Source of the DNA: Ascaris suum
Lineage: Eukaryota; Nematoda; Chromadorea; Rhabditida; Ascarididae
Length of the DNA: 64,000 nt
Reading direction: 5' to 3'
Assembly (NCBI GenBank): GCA_013433145.1
Contig: CM024173.1
Span: forward strand, 1 to 64,000
Shown: in pieces, positions 37,001-50,554 of the stretch
Layout: each line of letters starts with the position of its first letter
How positions within the stretch are numbered: the first letter of the stretch is position 1
Translations under genes and position numbers: made by a program
Notes under the pieces: generated by a model
Databases searched by the model: none
Seen by the model: only the letters and a program-made list of their open reading frames with translations
What the model was told of the DNA's origin: nothing

Positions 37001-40000
37001 TCTTCAGAAATATTGTAACTGAGATCAAAAAGACCTGGGCAAATACATATGCTTCTTGCATTGGTGAATGAAAATAATAGGTGCAAATAACAGCACATAG
37101 GTTTGGTGACATATAACGCTGCAATCTTTCATAATCGATGCACGTTCGGATTCGGACTCGCTCTCATCGAAGGTGAGTGCAAGCAAGATAGAAAAAATGA
37201 AAGGTGCATTGCAACATTGATAGTGATGACAGCTAGCTGGCATCGATGTGACATCAAAGCGAATGAACCGTTGGACCCTCGGCCACAAAGAATAAAATAC
37301 GTCGAACGAATTTTGTCACAAAAACTTCACAGCGTACATCACCGAGCATTACGACAAAAGAATCACTGAATCACACAAATACCACAAAGCAGTGCACAAA
37401 GTGTCAATAATAAATGCCACCCAAATAATGACAGCCCTTTAAATCAGCATCACCAGCGTAGTCACTCTAACACATCAAATATACAAAGGATATTTTCATC
37501 ACTTAACCCACTCAAACTATCGCAACCACTAGAATTGCCTATCCAAGATCATGAAGCCCTTTCAAGCATCTAACACATGCAGCCCCCATATTGCGCTCTC
37601 AGAGTTCACTATACTCACGAACGCATTTGAACACAAGCAACTTTGAACTTTCCGCTACACTATGTCAGCCTGCTAGCCCAAAAATAAGACGGCATTACAT
37701 CAGCAAACAAAAAAATTAAAGGATATAGGCTTACGCTAATGGCTCAGTTTTTTCCTTAAACAAAAACCTTTGACGGAAAACACAATGCAAGAAAATTTAC
37801 TTAAAATAGGCTAAATGCAGTTCTATAGGCGAAAGGCCTCGAAGTCGGAGCTTCTAAGGGGAAGGACATAAACAAAGCATTTCCTCAACCACACAAAATT
37901 AGAGCGTGGATTTCTACAGTATTTCTGCTAACTGCTATGCATAGAGATATCAACTTTCAGCAAAAAGTGATGATTTCCTCCCTGTCTGGTTCCTTATTCT
38001 ACTCGTCTTTACTTCCTCAGAAAAGTAGAAATAATCAAAGATGCACTGCGATAACGTTCAGCATCGTCCGAAGCTCATTAATGAAATTAGATCTGGCGCT
38101 GAGAAAAAAGAAAGAGTACATAAAGCAAGCTACGGCGCAAACTATATCATTCCTGAGGAAATGAATTTCGTTTGAGAAAACCTGATCACGATGTAACCAC
38201 GAATTAGCTGCATACCGAACTACAATGTAACCACAGAATAGTCCATAGAATGGCCGTGATATTCGCGGTCGCTATTCGTTGAGTTAACAATGAAGCAGTG
38301 AATTGGCCAAACATTAAACTTCAAGGGTTAAGCTCGATCAGAACTTCAGCAAAAGCATTACGCGAAAAACGTGCGGCGAATGCGTCAAGCCACAGTAAAG
38401 CAAAAGTATTATGTGAAGGGGGTGCTGAGTGTTAGTGTGTCGTTCGGCAAATAAATCAATCGGGGGCTAATTGCTTTCACAACGAGCAAAGCAGTGCGCC
38501 GCTCAATGCGTTGTGCACTCACGTGCAACTGTACGTTAGCAACACGTCCCATCAACGAGAAAACACCGCCATCATACGCCAACTCCTCTTAACTATTCCA
38601 GATATCCTATGGTTCGTGGCACCCAAAAAACAATCACCTATCATCGAAACTTTCGTTTACAAGACTCAGTCACAGTAGAGTCTAAGCATCAACTAATAGC
38701 GGAGATAAATCTCACTTCAGTACCCCCTAAAGAAGAACAAAAAAATTACGGCTCCATTGAAGGACGTAGAGGGTCTGCAAAAAATAGCAGCCGAACCTCG
38801 TAAGTACCAGTTTTAAAGAGCTTTTAGCGCGTTAATCTATGCACATTTTATTGATGAAAGACGCTTAATCAAATGCTTGCGAACACGTCAACAGATTGTT
38901 CTGTAGCGCAAAATTTCAGCATCACATACAGAAATGAACGGTTGATCGCGTTCAAATCCTACACTTCACTTATAAACTGCAAGCGAAAGAATATATTTGC
39001 AACAGCAAAAATCAGCCAAACCCACGACGCTCAATAAAAAACAAATCGTTTTAGTAGCTTAGCTCTTCACCAATACTGCGAAGTCTTTTATGACTGCGCG
39101 TATAATAATAATATCAAACAATATTAATACTATTATTTTGGAAAAGAAGAAACAATAACTCAACTAATACAGTATCAATGCTATGAGTGCAGTTCACTCG
39201 TTGTCCTCTCACACAACCTCTTCAAAACCCAGAGACGCTTAAGCGTATAACCTTCTACGAACCTCCTGTACCGAATATCCTCGTTATGATGTTCAAATCA
39301 GAAATGTTGCTAACAAATGAAGATCATATGATACAAAAAAGCAAGCAGCTTAGAATCAAGACGCTAGCCGGATGCGAAGGGAGCACCAACAGTCCCAAAT
39401 AAACATAACTGTCGGGTCGATTATGCAACAGGGGCAGCAAATGCAAAATCAGATGTCTTTGAAAAAAAAAAAACAACTGGAAATCACAAGTTTCGCCTCC
39501 AAATAGTTTTTCATAGTCACTAACGAGGCAGTTGATAACTACACCAATGCAAACAAAACAACATCGAAATCGACGCTACCATCCGAAACAAATAAGATCG
39601 AGGAAATCCATTCCATGCTGCATCAACAATACTGATGGCAGGAAGAAGCACATGCGAAGAAACGGCAGCACGAAGTTCTGAAGCAATTGAGGTCTGTGCA
39701 ATTGAGTAGTGCGCCGCTGTTCCTGTTTTGTTTGCATACTTGCTGTTACTTATCTGGATACTTCAATGTAACACTTCGTAGATGAGAGCAAAGAAATTAT
39801 TCGTAGAAACATTTCAAAAAATGCCAACATGCAGCCGTCACTTCGAAAAATAACGAGTTGGCAACTCACTTATTCACTGAGCATAGGCTTAACAATACTG
39901 GAATCACGCGTGTAAAGAAGAAATCGAGACACAAATCACAAGTATACAAAACAAAACATGCCATGCGCATAATCAAATATTCACACAAACGCGAATGCCC

Positions 40001-41268
40001 GCTTCACTCAAGACAATGGAGCTCTGGACGTATAATGAATGAAAGTAATTGCAACGTACCCTATCAGCGATGAATCTCTTGTGAAGGAATCTCGGGTTAT
40101 GTACACTGCTCTTAGAAGCAAATCAGAAATAGCTCATAAAAATGGCTATGCACCACTTTGAACAATAACCACACATTACATTAAAACACTGATTTAAGAT
40201 GCATCACACTGTCAATCGCCTATGCCATTCCAGTGACTAAATCATTCTTGCCACTACATCCACCTTCAAGAAGAAACCAGCATGAAGTGAACTCTTGCTC
40301 ACTTCGCGATCGATGTGTCAAAGAAAGCGGCTAGAAACTGTCGCGACAAAGCTGTCACATAATTGAAAGCATTTCAGAAAAAATTTCTGGATTATAACAT
40401 CCTCCTCTCTCATAAATAGTACGTACTGAAAGCATGATTGTTTCAAAACCGAAAGACTAACCAGTCGAATGTCGATTTACAGAAAGCATAGGCGAATCCT
40501 TTCGTGGCGTCGTATGTCACCGATGTACCACTGGTTGCCTGGAAGTGCACACGCTCGAAGCCACTGTCCAATGAACACAAACATGGAAGCAACTTAGGCC
40601 GAAACAGTCACGTGGCACACACGACATACGAGCGCTTATGGTCATGATGTGTTAAAGGAGCATCTTTGATGCAGTGACAAATTTCTCCTCAGACTGCATT
40701 CTCCTAAAACGTGAAATGAGGTCACCTTATGCATGAAACTCCTGCATCATCCTTCTAAGTGAACGTTTTCGACATTTCTTTTCACCTAAGCATTCAAATG
40801 GAAAATCTTAGCGCAAAGTTCACATTCGCAGCAACAACATCGCTTTCTGTTTCCACTGCAGGGCGATGAGGTGAACGGCGACAACTGCGACCTGCAGTCT
40901 GCTTCCGCGATCAGCGCCCCCTTCCCTCTCCTCCCACCTCACAAACTTTTAAATTCCCTCCTCTGCATCACTCTTCGAACAGAAGGACGTCACTGCAGTC
41001 AAAAAAAGAAAAAGAAAATGACGCGGATAACAATGAGGTTCAAAAGGAAAGTAACGAGGCCCACGTCATAGCATCGCTCACTCATTTTATGATCAATGTG
41101 ACGCCTTCTTATTAAATGAAAACATTAATGCTATCGGTTGCTCAAGTTCATGAAGGAGCATCTGCGTCTGATAAGCTTTCCAACTTGTGTTGAAATCGCG
41201 AAATAAATATACAGCCGCAATCACAGAACAGCGAAGGAACAAACAAGCATGTGCATAGCAACAAACAT

Positions 41269-41272
<4 letters not shown>
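34069..41272. other. 7 kb without recognised genes; strand-skewed
   Basis: No exon could be assigned. From about 36 to 40.3 kb the plus strand is conspicuously rich in A and C and poor in G. 35.0-35.9 kb is more GC-rich and may hold an old retroelement, but no motif could be read. Confidence 0.35.

Positions 41273-41329
<57 letters not shown>
41273..41329. repeat. TA microsatellite (~57 bp)
   Basis: Uninterrupted AT alternation. Confidence 0.98.
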
Positions 41330-41332
<3 letters not shown>

Positions 41333-42503
41333 TTAAGGATGCATAAAAGATTGCAGTGGCAAACTAGAATCAGTAGGAGAGTAATTCTGTTTCAACTACC
41401 AATTTCTCTACGAATTTCCTCTTAATCTGATTTGAAGGTAACGCAAAATAAATGATTAAGGCTACTTTTAGCTCAAGTTGACGACATATTGCAAGAAAAA
41501 TGCAAAACAGTTGTCATTCACTCTCGGAAATTTATTTCTAGAAAGCCACAATCTTGGCTAACCTCTAAAATTGCTATAAGAGCAAGCTTAGCACGGTACT
41601 TCGAATACAACTACATAATAAGGATTATTTATACTAATATTTATTTGACATCAAAAAAGTTTACATCATTTATAGCAAAAACCAACCAAAACTACAAACA
41701 CATGCAAAATTTAAAAAAGCCTCAATTGCTATCAACTTCAATTCAAAAAGCATTTTCCTTTTAACACTTTATTTTTTACTCAAATACTGAAATATTTCCA
41801 CAAAGCTATTTCTTTTCACTCAAATATGATGCTGAAATAAATAAATGTCAAAGTGAGACAAGTGTAAGATAACGAGATCATCCATTTCTTAATTCAATTT
41901 TATAACATCGTGCTTTTTGCGCAAAAGCAATGCGATTTGACGACCGCCATCAGTTAATAGACCTGTGACATTAAAATCGAAGTTCCTTGTGCGGCGCCTA
42001 CAATACAACCAAGAAGCGGTGCGCTTTTTTGAATTCAATGTACTGGAAAAGGCCAAACACCACGGCTGCCTTCTATAATAAACCTCTGGCGTCAATTAAC
42101 GCTAATCCTTACAGTTTCAATATATTTTTGAAACGCTATCCGTTGTTGGGCTACAATGTGTATGGAGAAAATCCCTCTGTAAACAGAAGCAGAGGACATT
42201 CAGAAAAAAGAGACTAGAGCCAGACCCACAGCCATTTTCATTTCAAACGATATTCTAAATCTTTCAACCAAAAAGAAAAAATATCACAAAAACCAATAAA
42301 TATTTTTTAATAAAAGCTTATGAGGATATATTTTCCGTCCCATTATCATAAACAGACCATGAATACCGTATTAAAATGAACGATCGGGATTTGTCGATTA
42401 TGAATCAATTCTCAACTATACGATCATCGTCTTTCCTTTCAGTAAGCTCGGGACAATTCGTACTTGCAGCTTACCACAAAGAAGCAAATAAAAGCAGATG
42501 CAA
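41330..42503. other. No recognised gene
   Basis: AT-rich sequence with no family signature on either strand. Confidence 0.45.
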
Positions 42504-42575
42504 ATTTAGCCGAATAATAAAAAAAAGAAGCAATTTCTCTTCAAACTGACCTACGAGACAGACAATAAATTTCCA
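42504..42575 (+). repeat. 72-bp dispersed repeat, copy 2
   Basis: Identical to 19829-19900 and in the same orientation. This copy is preceded by unrelated sequence (AGCAGATGCAA), not by the palindrome arm. Confidence 0.95.
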
Positions 42576-42756
42576 GTGATAGCAATATTTCTGTAAAACA
42601 GCGGGAGATGGTGTGCAGCTGGTACTTCGAACCACTCTCAGATAGAGGGGTCCCCGCTGTTATTATTATGAATTTCCTTCAACTAATCAAGAGCACGCGA
42701 AGGCGTTTCACAAACGTATAACGATACATCATAAAAAATAACAATGAACTGATAAC

Positions 42757-42885
42757 CTGAGCACGATTTTGGGAGAGGTGCATCCTTAGGCAGTGAGCGG
42801 CGGCTCGGGTTACTTGCAGATGCGGTCGACGCAAGCTGAGATTTAATGTTTCCAGCGGATGAGTTGCACGATGCATCACCGTTTC
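42757..42885 (-). CDS. RANBP9: RanBPM linker exon candidate after CTLH
   Basis: The 129-bp exon lies between a TTTTCTAAAG acceptor and a CAG|GTTATC donor. Two frames are open. The Ser-rich one reads GNGDASCNSSAG and later SQLASTASASNPSRRSLPKD. It fits the disordered linker between CTLH and CRA in RANBP9, where NG.D follows the CTLH. The position after the CTLH exon supports this; sequence alone is weak because linkers diverge. Confidence 0.45.
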
Positions 42886-44527
42886 CTTTAGAAAACGAAT
42901 TCTAAGCTAAATCTCCAAGGGTAAGAACTTTTTTGAGAAAATAACGTCTCGCTTAATGTAGCTGGTTGCAAAGTGGGTAAAAGAGAGCATAAAAAATCAT
43001 CGGCAAGTGTGCTCACCCAACAATTCGTCAATTAATCAGTTGTCATTTTATTACACGTTCAGTGCTTCGCAGTCAATTCGATCAGCTCAAGGAATTTGCC
43101 CTTGCAAAAAACTGTGGCATTAGCGCAAGTTTAAGAACAAAGGCTCTTTAGCCTTTTTGAAGTGCTGTAGGATACAGTACGCATAGCGGAATATCAGGTC
43201 AAAGAGTTCCTAAGTTTGCTTCTGATACTAAGATCCTCGAAACAGTTCTGCTGCTTGTTCGAGATGCAGTAAAAATGCAGCGAATGATTAGATGCTTCAA
43301 GCTGGAATAAAAACGATGAGGCAACTTTGCAATATTGAGTCCGAAAAAATGAGAGCCGAAAATGCTTCTTACGACCCTTTCCTATAGTATACATGCTTGG
43401 CTTAATGTTAGCACACCTCGCCTGTTTAACAGCCATCAGGTCATCTTTTTTAAGGTGCTCGATCCCTCTAAACAATCCATTTCTACTCTTACTGCATTCA
43501 GCAGCACCCGAAACGAAGTCAGGCAACATGCCGTCGCCTAAAAACAACAAGAGGAAATGTTGCAACAAAGCAGCCTGCGATTGTGCGCGGAGAGGGAAGC
43601 AGACATGGCACTATTACATTACTACCTTGGTTAGCATTCAACTCTGAACACCCCACAATTTCAAACACCACAAGCACAGAAGCTTGAAATACGCAGAACT
43701 GTACATCTTTCAATATATCAGGTCTCAAGCCTTTACGATCATTCACCCTCATATGAGAAAGTTACAGTGGTTTTAACTGCGTTAAGTATGAAATATACTG
43801 GCAGCCAGTTCAATAACAACTTTCTGAACTTTCCGTTACTTTATGCCATTATTCAGTCACTATACTACGAGTGCAGCTCGAAAATACTCCACCTTATCCT
43901 AAACAACAAATGACAATTCGCCTACTTAGCTCTTGTAATTAGTGTTGCAGAAGGAAACGGGGGAAGGGCTTACTTAACTGTCATTAAAACATGAGAATGA
44001 ATCTCAGTTTCCACGGGTTAAAGCTGAGGACCTCCGATCTCAAACATTTCAGTCCTAGGTTAACTTCCCAAAACAACTAAAACTTCGAGTTAAAAATTTC
44101 CGAGATTACAGCCGCTCGAACAAGTTACGCCGCGCAACAACACTACAGCCTACCCCACCTTACACCATCGTAGGTGGCATTTAATGGTTCTTAGTGAACT
44201 GAAAATGGCAAAACGATACATAGTGCACTTAGTCCACCCACTAAGACCGGGATTTGGATGTTTCGATACGTCGAAACTGCGCCATTTCGCATTCTCTATG
44301 TGGAGAATTTAATCACCCTCCTTCTGCAACGATTGCTGACTTTTAGCCCATTAAGAACGAGGACAAACTTTTCGACGGAACGCAAAGACAGCACGATTGA
44401 ACCTGGAAATTTTATGCAAGGAAAGCTTCCTTGCTTTACAGTAAAGCCGCCCCTCCTCCCTCCTCTCCCCCTCCTGCATTAATACACTCTTTTAATGTTT
44501 GGAAAAAGAATCTCAATGAAGACTTAT
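42886..44527 (-). other. Intron between CTLH and linker exons
   Basis: No other exon was recognised. Open frames at 43.19-43.75 kb on both strands lack any domain. Confidence 0.35.
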
Positions 44528-44676
44528 CTCCGTTAATTGAATGAGTATCTCGACGAACTCTTGGCAGTGGAGCAATAAAGCGAGTTCTTTGTTGCGCGAT
44601 AGCAAATTCGGGTACAGCTTCTCAGTGCGAGAGATCGCCTCCCCAACTTTGCCCTCCAGAACAAGTTTCTGCAAGG
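44528..44676 (-). CDS. RANBP9: RanBPM CTLH exon
   Basis: After a GTATTTTTCAG acceptor the exon reads LQKLVLEGKVGEAI, then RTEKLYPNLLSRN and CQEFVEILIQL. This is the CTLH motif of RANBP9 (QKLVL.G..GEAI..T..LYP.LL.RN). The phase joins the LisH exon exactly (G|CC gives Ala). At the 3' end the sequence is ACGGAGATAAGT where a GT donor is expected, so the donor looks mutated. CTLH and LisH mediate dimerisation and assembly of the CTLH E3 ligase. Confidence 0.9.
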
Positions 44677-45035
44677 CTGAAAAATACCGCATTAATTACC
44701 AGATGCAACAGGTTCGTTACTGCAAACATCTCTCTGACGAACAGGTGCCACGGATAAACTCCTGAATCGGCTCGCGCAATCCGATGGAGGCTCACTGAGG
44801 ATCAACAAAACTAGAGGTTTTCCGCTCTACGAGATGTTAACTAATAACAGTTTTGTTTACCGAGACTGAAAAAATACGAATTGGTAGTTATGACAAAACG
44901 ACCTATCATTGAACTCAGCTACGCGTTCATACTCCCCTCTCTCATGAACCACTCGCAAGCCATGCATGACTAGTTTCTGAACGACCTTGGGACCTGTGCT
45001 TGTTGTTCTCGGTCATGGTAGGAACAGCCTCATCC

Positions 45036-45561
45036 TTAGTAAAATAAGTGTTGAAATACAGCCCTGCGTACTTTCGAAACTTGAAATCTCCTGCAGCACT
45101 CATATGTCATGAGATGGAATAACAATGCTGAGAAGCTTTGGTGAAGTAGTGATGAGAGGTAAGACTCGAATCCACACAAAGGCTGATTTCTTACTAGGGA
45201 TCCCACTTTCACTGCTGCATCACCGGTCTCAAACAATGGGTCGAGGTTCGTTTCTGACAGTCACCTTGATGTAACGTGTCTTCTCACGACAGTGTTTTTT
45301 AACTTTAACCTCAAGAACTTCTTTCCAAAGCACAAATAAATTACTCCAAAAAAGTTGTTCATTTTTAGTTGCACTAATTTCTCTTGCGCTGGAGAGCCGC
45401 TGCATAAGAGCGGTACATCACCGACGAACATAACTATTTTCCCATTCGTATTGTGGAGGCACAATGTGCAAAAACCTGTGGTTAAGAATACAGATCCCTG
45501 TGGTGAGCCAAATTTGGTACAACATTCACTAGCAGTTTCGTTCCTGGTGACCTTTTTAACA
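45036..45561 (-). mobile_element. Non-LTR retrotransposon RT fragment
   Basis: The minus strand reads FGSPQGSVF, then KIVMFVGDVPLLC, then a stretch ending FLRLKLKN. These correspond to the G.PQGS, F.DD and L.LN/K blocks of LINE reverse transcriptases. The catalytic FADD is FVGD here, so it is inactive. The frame is open for about 100 codons (45261-45561); further degraded sequence continues to about 45036. It sits in the intron between the LisH and CTLH exons of RanBPM. Confidence 0.6.
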
Positions 45562-46529
45562 CAAACAGCTTTCTAACATATTTACTACCGTACCTCTTTG
45601 ACTTTGCCGTCAGCAGCTTTTAGCAAAAGAAGGACAGCCTTTAACGCACCAATAATTTATCTGAGTATCTAGTTAAGGTACATAGGCAGCTGAACATCCT
45701 CAAAAGATTCGAGAATTCGCTCACATATTTCAGCGGGGGCGCTATGTATGCAAGGGTGATTGCAGTATGCGTGCTTATCATGTTCTCAAGAAACAAGGAA
45801 CTCCTCGGATATCCTTAACATCCCAGTCCAGATTTTATTGAAATCTGATCTCATACAAGTCATCTTTCATAGAAGACTTTCAGAAATATCGTTGTCGTTT
45901 AATGACCTCAGCGCCGCACTACCGTATGTCACGAAGTAAATTGCCGTATGTCACGAAGAGGATTCCTACAACATCATCCCTTGATGCCAGCACAGGACTC
46001 GTTACATTCGTTTGTAGACGCTACGTGGCTGCTTTCTTTTTCTCCCGTTCCATAGGACAAATTTAAAACACATTAGGCTTCCAAGCGATGACCCGCCTGT
46101 TTCAAACATATGCTCAAGGACGGAATCACTATATACTCTGATCAAGCTTATAACGAAATTGTACAGCCTCATGAAATCCTTCGGTTCCTCACCACTTAGC
46201 TCGCTCTAAGATAATTTCCTCACTGTGATGCATTCCTCCACCCATCATACAGTCTCAGAAATTTGTGGTCTTCATTATTAGTGCGTAAACGGAATCAAAA
46301 TCTCATTCATCGTTCGAGCGAAAACAGTGAGCGCTCCATTTACACCACCGAAGCTATCTAAAGAACCGGAAAAGAAAAACAGGCCGGTCACAAGCACAGA
46401 GCGCCGCAATGCTAGATTTTTCCATTCCCGGTTTGTAAAATAGCTCTGAGCCTTCCGTTGAGTCTTCCTGCTTTACTTGTAAAGATATCTGCAGTCGAAA
46501 CGCCAGAAAGACGAAGAGCGAATACATTA

Positions 46530-46581
<52 letters not shown>

Positions 46582-47050
46582 TTAACACAATTTTCCAACT
46601 GCGTAAAGCATGTTAGTGCCAACCTATGCCTGCAAAGCACAACAACAAACCTAACCGCAATCTGCTCATAATTCGATCTCCTTGCCATAACTGCAATATT
46701 CAGTTTTTGGAATTGTAGATTCTTTTTTGCTCACTATAAAGTGGCATTAGCCTAAGTTCGCATGTGGTAGTTACAAATCATTCTGCATTCCACTGTACTA
46801 AACAGGGCAACGAACTAACAATATTCAACCTCAGCTCAATACCGCAAAGAAATCGACACTGTTTCCACCGGCGTATTTCTTAACTCCACGAATATTGGAC
46901 GGTAGAATTAAAACTTACTGAAAACTGCATAACAGCCACTTCCTTCCTTTTAGTGATAACACTGGGATGGACAGTGGCTGAAAAAGAAAAACACAGAAAG
47001 CTGTAACATCAATGAAAAAAGAAAAAGCGGAAACGAGGTCACAAACGTAC
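45562..47050 (-). other. RanBPM intron with degraded repeats
   Basis: This is the intron between the LisH and CTLH exons. CCGTATGTCACGAAG is duplicated at 45922 and 45943. Upstream parts of the retrotransposon may extend to about 46.0 kb, but no motif is certain. Confidence 0.4.
46531..46579. repeat. TA microsatellite (~49 bp)
   Basis: Uninterrupted TA run inside the intron between the LisH and CTLH exons. Confidence 0.98.
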
Positions 47051-47193
47051 CCCTGCGATTTTCCATTGACTCAGCCGACTCCCTTGTGTGGAACTCACTC
47101 GGTTGCGACTCGTTCGACTTGTGCTGCGTGGCTTTATAGAACGCGTTCAATGATCGACTATAGCCCTCGTGGGCTAACCACGCAGCTATAGCG
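47051..47193 (-). CDS. RANBP9: RanBPM LisH exon
   Basis: An AAAATTACAG acceptor and a GTACGT donor bound an open frame. It reads AIAAWLAHEGYSRSLNAFYK and, further on, FHTRESAESMENRRG. This is a LisH motif (..WL.HEGY...L.AF) followed by the start of the CTLH, as in RANBP9 (YLVHHGY...AEAF ... IKNRQR). Phase and sequence continue perfectly into the CTLH exon at 44.6 kb. The upstream SPRY exons that should precede it are not between here and 64 kb; they are at 0.35-3.1 kb instead. Confidence 0.88.
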
Positions 47194-47842
47194 CTGTAAT
47201 TTTGGATGGTTTATAACTTTCATGCATCACGTAAAAAGAATAGGAACCAAAAAATGCTGAAATATGCTGAAGTATAAAGCTGCTTTCATCACTTACAAAG
47301 AGCACAGGCTTAAAGCTAAACTGTCACTAAGCTAATGAAAAGAAAAGAAAAAGCCTTCCCGCTGAACAGAGTATGTTTTAAACGCGAAAATGGAAGATGT
47401 AAACTAAACGAAGGTGTTCAGCAGTGAAAGAAAAAGGAGGATACGCCCACAATAAAGGTTAAAAAGCTCACAATGCAACAGTTACAGAGCATCCCAGAAT
47501 CAAAACAGTTATGGACTCTCATAACCAATTAATCAGCAGCTATTAAATCAGAGAAGCCCTCTCCTTCTCCACGTATTATAATAGAAGATATCGCCAGGAG
47601 TTCCTAGTGCATTTTTCTGCCAACTCATTTCTATATTTTATGTAATCCGAAATATTATGGAAAGCTCAGTTGAATGGTATTCTCGTCCTCCCGAAACATA
47701 ACATTTCGTGAAACATGAAATTACAAGTATTTGGGTTACAGATGGCAGCTTGCTTATCTATCACTTCCTTACGTGAATATTTTAGCAAAACTCAGTATAT
47801 AAAAATGGGTTGCAGAGTAGGGTATTGTGTTGCAGAGTTAAT

Positions 47843-48057
47843 AGAGAAGAGAAAGTACTCACATGAAGAAAAATGCTTCCGGCGATGAGGTATTGTGTTG
47901 TTTTTTGTGGCACCACACTTCCATTGCGTTTGATAATCGATATACAGCCACGGTGCAAATTCTTTTGCATACTGCAAAAGAAAAAGATGAACACAAGCTC
48001 GAATTGATAACTCGAAATTACTATGGAAAGAAAAGAAACGATGAAGAGAGAAAATAC
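47843..48057 (-). pseudogene. TIMP/NTR-like exon relict, copy B
   Basis: The exon is about 47863-47971, with the same TCTTTTGCAG acceptor and GTGAGT donor as copy A. The shared frame reads ICTVAVYRLSNAMEVWC, then loses one base relative to copy A, after which TQYLIAGSIFLH follows. The Cys and YLIAG spacing fits TIMP/NTR modules. The lesion differs from the stop in copy A. The copy abuts the TA microsatellite at 48.1 kb. Confidence 0.55.
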
Positions 48058-48113
48058 TTCGTTTTTGCAGCAAACAAATCCCGAAAGAATAGTGCTCTTT
48101 GATGGCACTCGAA

Positions 48114-48117
<4 letters not shown>

Positions 48118-48195
<78 letters not shown>
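48118..48195. repeat. TA microsatellite (~78 bp)
   Basis: Uninterrupted TA run between the last DUS2-like sequence and the TIMP-like relict. Open frames across it are artefacts. Confidence 0.98.
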
Positions 48196-48198
<3 letters not shown>

Positions 48199-48317
48199 AT
48201 GTACAGAAACGCAACTAATGATGACCTGTGAATTTTGTTCGAGAAACTCTGCAACTGGAAGACTCTGCAACACTGAAAGCAATAAACCTTGCTTAGCTTC
48301 TAATTTCCTTCGGGGAA

Positions 48318-48376
48318 TTAAATTTTCTAAGACTGAAATGCCAACAGGGAAAGTTGGAAGGAATATAGTTCAAAAC
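48318..48376 (-). CDS. DUS2: Possible next DUS2 exon
   Basis: A GTGATTTCAG acceptor is followed in the correct phase by VLNYIPSN, where DUS2 has IL..LV. A shift then gives FPVGISVLE in place of PVTCKIRIL. The resemblance is weak; the position directly after the GGMGAAL exon is the main argument. The exon end is not determined. Confidence 0.3.
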
Positions 48377-48504
48377 CTGAAATCACGATCAAAATGATCA
48401 CCTGATCACTAACGAATAGAGATTTAATGTCAAAAAAGATGGTTTAATAAAGCAGGATTCAAAACGTCGCGCACAGCATCGAAAAGAAAGTACAATATTG
48501 GTCA

Positions 48505-50465
<1,961 letters not shown>

Positions 50466-50554
50466 TTGTAAGACGCATTTATTTCGTTCTCTTTCCGTTG
50501 CAACCCGTAAAACAACGTCTTCCTCGACCACATAGTCGACCGTATATAGAATAT
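50466..50554 (-). CDS. DUS2: DUS2 exon, middle N-terminal part
   Basis: An ATTTTTTAG acceptor is followed by ILYTVDYVVEEDVVLRVATE and then RERNKCVLQ, up to a GT donor. This matches LSTVDFVAPDD.VVFRT.ERE.N.VVFQ of DUS2. All 29 codons are open. Confidence 0.8.

Noticed and set aside
38930..38970. tRNA B-box-like GTTCAAATC
   Set aside because: No A box at the right distance and no acceptor-stem pairing. Other GTTCGAATC-like words in the window failed in the same way.
47782..48282. Minus-strand frames of up to 166 codons
   Set aside because: They read through the TA microsatellite. The only meaningful parts are the TIMP-like relict and possible DUS2 remains, which use other frames.
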